A stretch of DNA of 7,657 bases from Candidatus Zhuqueibacterota bacterium 4484_219 (GTDB lineage Bacteria; Zhuqueibacterota; JdFR-76; 4484-219): assembly GCA_002085035.1 (NCBI GenBank), contig MZGM01000114.1, positions 1-7,657 on the forward strand, written 5' to 3'. The position numbers and the translations under genes are program-made. A model generated the notes under the pieces. That model searched no databases. It was not told where the DNA came from and saw only the letters and a list, made by a program, of their open reading frames with translations. This document shows positions 6,052 to 7,657 of this stretch, in pieces. Numbering within the stretch: position 1 is the first letter of the stretch; every line of letters starts with the position of its first letter.

Positions 6052-7326
6052 TTATTTTTCAGAAAACTTAGAAAGTCGAATACCAAGTTTTCCCTCAGAC
6101 CTAAACACGAACTTGCCGTTTTCCACGATAGCTAAAGCTATTGGGCCAACATCACAATATACGTCATTAAGAGGAATGTACCCCGTAACACCATGATAGA
6201 TATTGGTTCTGAACCCATCCAATGCGTCTCGGATTTTGGCTCGATTAAGGCCAGCTTTTTCGATAGCCTGAATAAGCATGTTTACCCCATCGTATGAGTG
6301 AGCTGCATAAGTTTCAGGAGGTTCACCAAACCGCTTTTGATAACGTTTCTTAAAAGAAATCAATTGTGGGTCGTCTCGAGTAGGATCCCACGGATAAGCA
6401 GCAACTACACCTTCGGCATCTGCCCCGGCAATTTTCAGAAATTTCTCACACACTATTCGATCGGAGGCCAGTAGCGGTTGCTTCAGTCCCATCGCTCGCA
6501 TCTGTTTGAGAAGCCTGGCTGAATCTTCAGCATTTCCCCAGGTGATTACCGCGTCCACCGGGGCATTTTTTATTCGTTGCAAGTGCTTACTAAAATCGGT
6601 TTGTCCATAATTATATCGCAACTCAAAAAGTAATGGATGGCCTAAACGTCGCGATGCTTCCCGAAACTCTTTGATCCCTACGCGACCATATCGTCCGTTA
6701 ACTCTTATAGCAGCTATGCGGTTATAGCCCATTTTTTCATAAGCATACTTTGCCAACAGGTAGCATTGCAGGCGGTCATCAGCGATGGGGCGGAAGACCC
6801 AGGGAATTTTGGTCTCGGGGAAAGTGGGATCTGTGTCTGCAACATTCACCACCGGGATTTCAATCTTCAGGCAGATGCGAATGAGAATATGAGAATTCTC
6901 ACCGCCGATAGTCCCTACTATTGCCCATACTTTATCCTCATAAGCCAGATCAACCACCTGGTTAGAAAAGGGCCCCCAGAGCCAGCTATCCTTAACTTCT
7001 AAAACGGGATCATTGCGTTTTATTAATTTGTAGGGTAATTTCCCCCGATAGCCTCCCCTGGCATTGGCTTCCTCCACCGCCAGTACTGCCCCCTGAATGA
7101 TATGTCTTCCCATTTCAAAATATTGATCCTCCATAGAAACCCCTGGAGGCACCAGGCGATATTCGGGTGCAATAAGACCTATCTTAACAGCATCCAGGTC
7201 GGTAGGCTCTGGTTTCTCTCTCCCTGGTCCAGTATATTCCAGAGGGACAATAAAGTAGCGACGATAAGGTTCTTGCCTAACGTAAGGACCTCCTAAAGTT
7301 AAAAGAAAGAGACTGGTCAATTGCAT
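6052..7326 (-). CDS. ABC transporter substrate-binding protein, branched-chain amino acid type (sbp1)
   Basis: Type I periplasmic binding protein (Peripla_BP_6/LivK class), 424 residues from the ATG at 7326. A short hydrophobic N-terminus (LTSLFLLTLGG) is followed by a linker containing GPGREKPEPTD. The mature fold starts at VKIGLIAP (48-55), continues with AVLAVEEANARGG (80-92), the inter-lobe segment AYEDKVWAIVG (128-138), NVADTDPTF (161-169), and the second lobe with HSYDG (343-347) and AGLNRAKIRDAL (358-369). The export signal is weak: from 7326 it has no basic n-region, while a TTG at 7335 would add one Lys (MQK). Neither start has a convincing ribosome binding site, so the start is uncertain; the gap to the upstream RidA-like stop is 11 or 2 bases, suggesting translational coupling. 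The ligand cannot be read from sequence; amino acids, amides or aromatic compounds are all known for this class. No permease or ATPase gene is present in the window. Confidence 0.88.
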   Translation of the reverse strand: MQLTSLFLLTLGGPYVRQEPYRRYFIVPLEYTGPGREKPEPTDLDAVKIGLIAPEYRLVPPGVSMEDQYFEMGRHIIQGAVLAVEEANARGGYRGKLPYKLIKRNDPVLEVKDSWLWGPFSNQVVDLAYEDKVWAIVGTIGGENSHILIRICLKIEIPVVNVADTDPTFPETKIPWVFRPIADDRLQCYLLAKYAYEKMGYNRIAAIRVNGRYGRVGIKEFREASRRLGHPLLFELRYNYGQTDFSKHLQRIKNAPVDAVITWGNAEDSARLLKQMRAMGLKQPLLASDRIVCEKFLKIAGADAEGVVAAYPWDPTRDDPQLISFKKRYQKRFGEPPETYAAHSYDGVNMLIQAIEKAGLNRAKIRDALDGFRTNIYHGVTGYIPLNDVYCDVGPIALAIVENGKFVFRSEGKLGIRLSKFSEK

Positions 7327-7337
7327 TTTCTGCAATA

Positions 7338-7657
7338 TCAGTCGTTATGTGGAATAATAGCAATGGCTTCGATTTCCACCAAAAGGTCTTCCCGACAAAT
7401 GCGGGCTTGAATTCCTGTGCTAGCAGGAAGTGGATCCAGACCCAGTTCTTTGTAAAACTGGGTGCGAACTTCGTTGAAATCTTTGTAATCTCGCTCGATG
7501 TCTCTCAGGTAACAAGTCGTACGCACCACATCATGCCAGGTGGCACCTTCCGAAGCCAGAAGCTCGGTGATGTTGCGAAAAGTTGAATCGTTTTCCCATT
7601 CTCATCCACACTGGCTGTTCCCGAAATAAATAACATAGTAGCTCCTGGCAATTCTAC
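7338..7657 (-). pseudogene. RidA/YjgF/UK114-family gene, broken frame and 5' end outside the window
   Basis: RidA-family proteins are small trimeric enzymes that hydrolyse reactive enamines and imines arising in amino-acid metabolism. From the window edge, one frame reads LPGATMLFISGTASVDENGK, a RidA-type N-terminal part, then runs out of homology and stops at 7505-7507. Another frame, from about 7589 to the stop at 7338, reads DSTFRNITELLASEGATW, then VVRTTCYLRDI and the end LLVEIEAIAIIP, the family's C-terminal half with the Arg in ICRED near the active-site arginine position. The break is next to GGGAAAAC at about 7590-7597; one added base or two removed would join the frames. Compared with the usual RidA pattern (GK, then DIxxQT before the helix), about ten residues also seem missing there, suggesting a small out-of-frame deletion rather than a simple indel. 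A sequencing or assembly error is possible. It heads the operon with sbp1. It may also be the C-terminal domain of a longer chorismatase-like protein. Confidence 0.72.

Noticed and set aside
5383..6196. Plus-strand open frames opposite the cytochrome and the start of sbp2
   Set aside because: They lie antisense to the cytochrome gene, which has haem motifs, a signal peptide and a ribosome binding site; their translations are Phe/His/Cys-rich without recognisable domains.
1..7657. tRNA, rRNA, CRISPR array, insertion sequence or attachment site
   Set aside because: No cloverleaf, regularly spaced repeats, transposase fragment or terminal inverted repeats were seen on either strand by reading; nearly all the DNA is accounted for by protein genes.

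Overview
This AT-rich window reads like the chromosome of an anaerobic or redox-versatile Gram-negative bacterium. That follows from exported c-type cytochrome motifs, a kinase sensor domain with a CxxCH haem motif, and periplasmic solute-binding proteins. The style of the kinase and of the binding proteins recalls deltaproteobacterial, planctomycete (including anammox-type) or candidate-phylum genomes. This is an impression from protein style only, and no taxon can be fixed.

Layout. (1) 11-880, minus: purU, formyltetrahydrofolate deformylase, intact, with a clear ribosome binding site. (2) 881-1076: a divergent AT-rich intergenic region with four copies of the heptamer ACCTTAA/TTAAGGT and a perfect 7-bp inverted repeat, presumably regulatory. 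(3) 1077-4310, plus: a 1077-residue membrane hybrid histidine kinase with a periplasmic Tll0287-like (DUF3365) CxxCH domain, HAMP, three PAS domains, a kinase core and a C-terminal receiver. (4) 4311-4374: a short convergent junction with two weak hairpins. (5) 4375-7657, minus: a compact probable operon, read from the right edge leftward: a RidA/YjgF-like gene (frame broken), a branched-chain-amino-acid-type substrate-binding protein (sbp1), a small multihaem cytochrome c, and a second paralogous binding protein (sbp2) that has lost its N-terminal lobe start and whose signal peptide is out of frame with the rest.

How the genes may work together. The operon pairs two periplasmic ligand-binding proteins with an exported multihaem cytochrome, and no ABC permease or ATPase gene is visible here. 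The convergently placed kinase also has a predicted periplasmic haem site. Redox or ligand sensing at the periplasm is a possible common theme, but this is inference from proximity. The most concrete observations are two broken genes in one operon (sbp2 and the RidA-like gene), a non-canonical CxCH motif in the cytochrome, and the clustered heptamers in the purU/kinase intergenic region. No RNA gene, CRISPR array or insertion sequence was seen.
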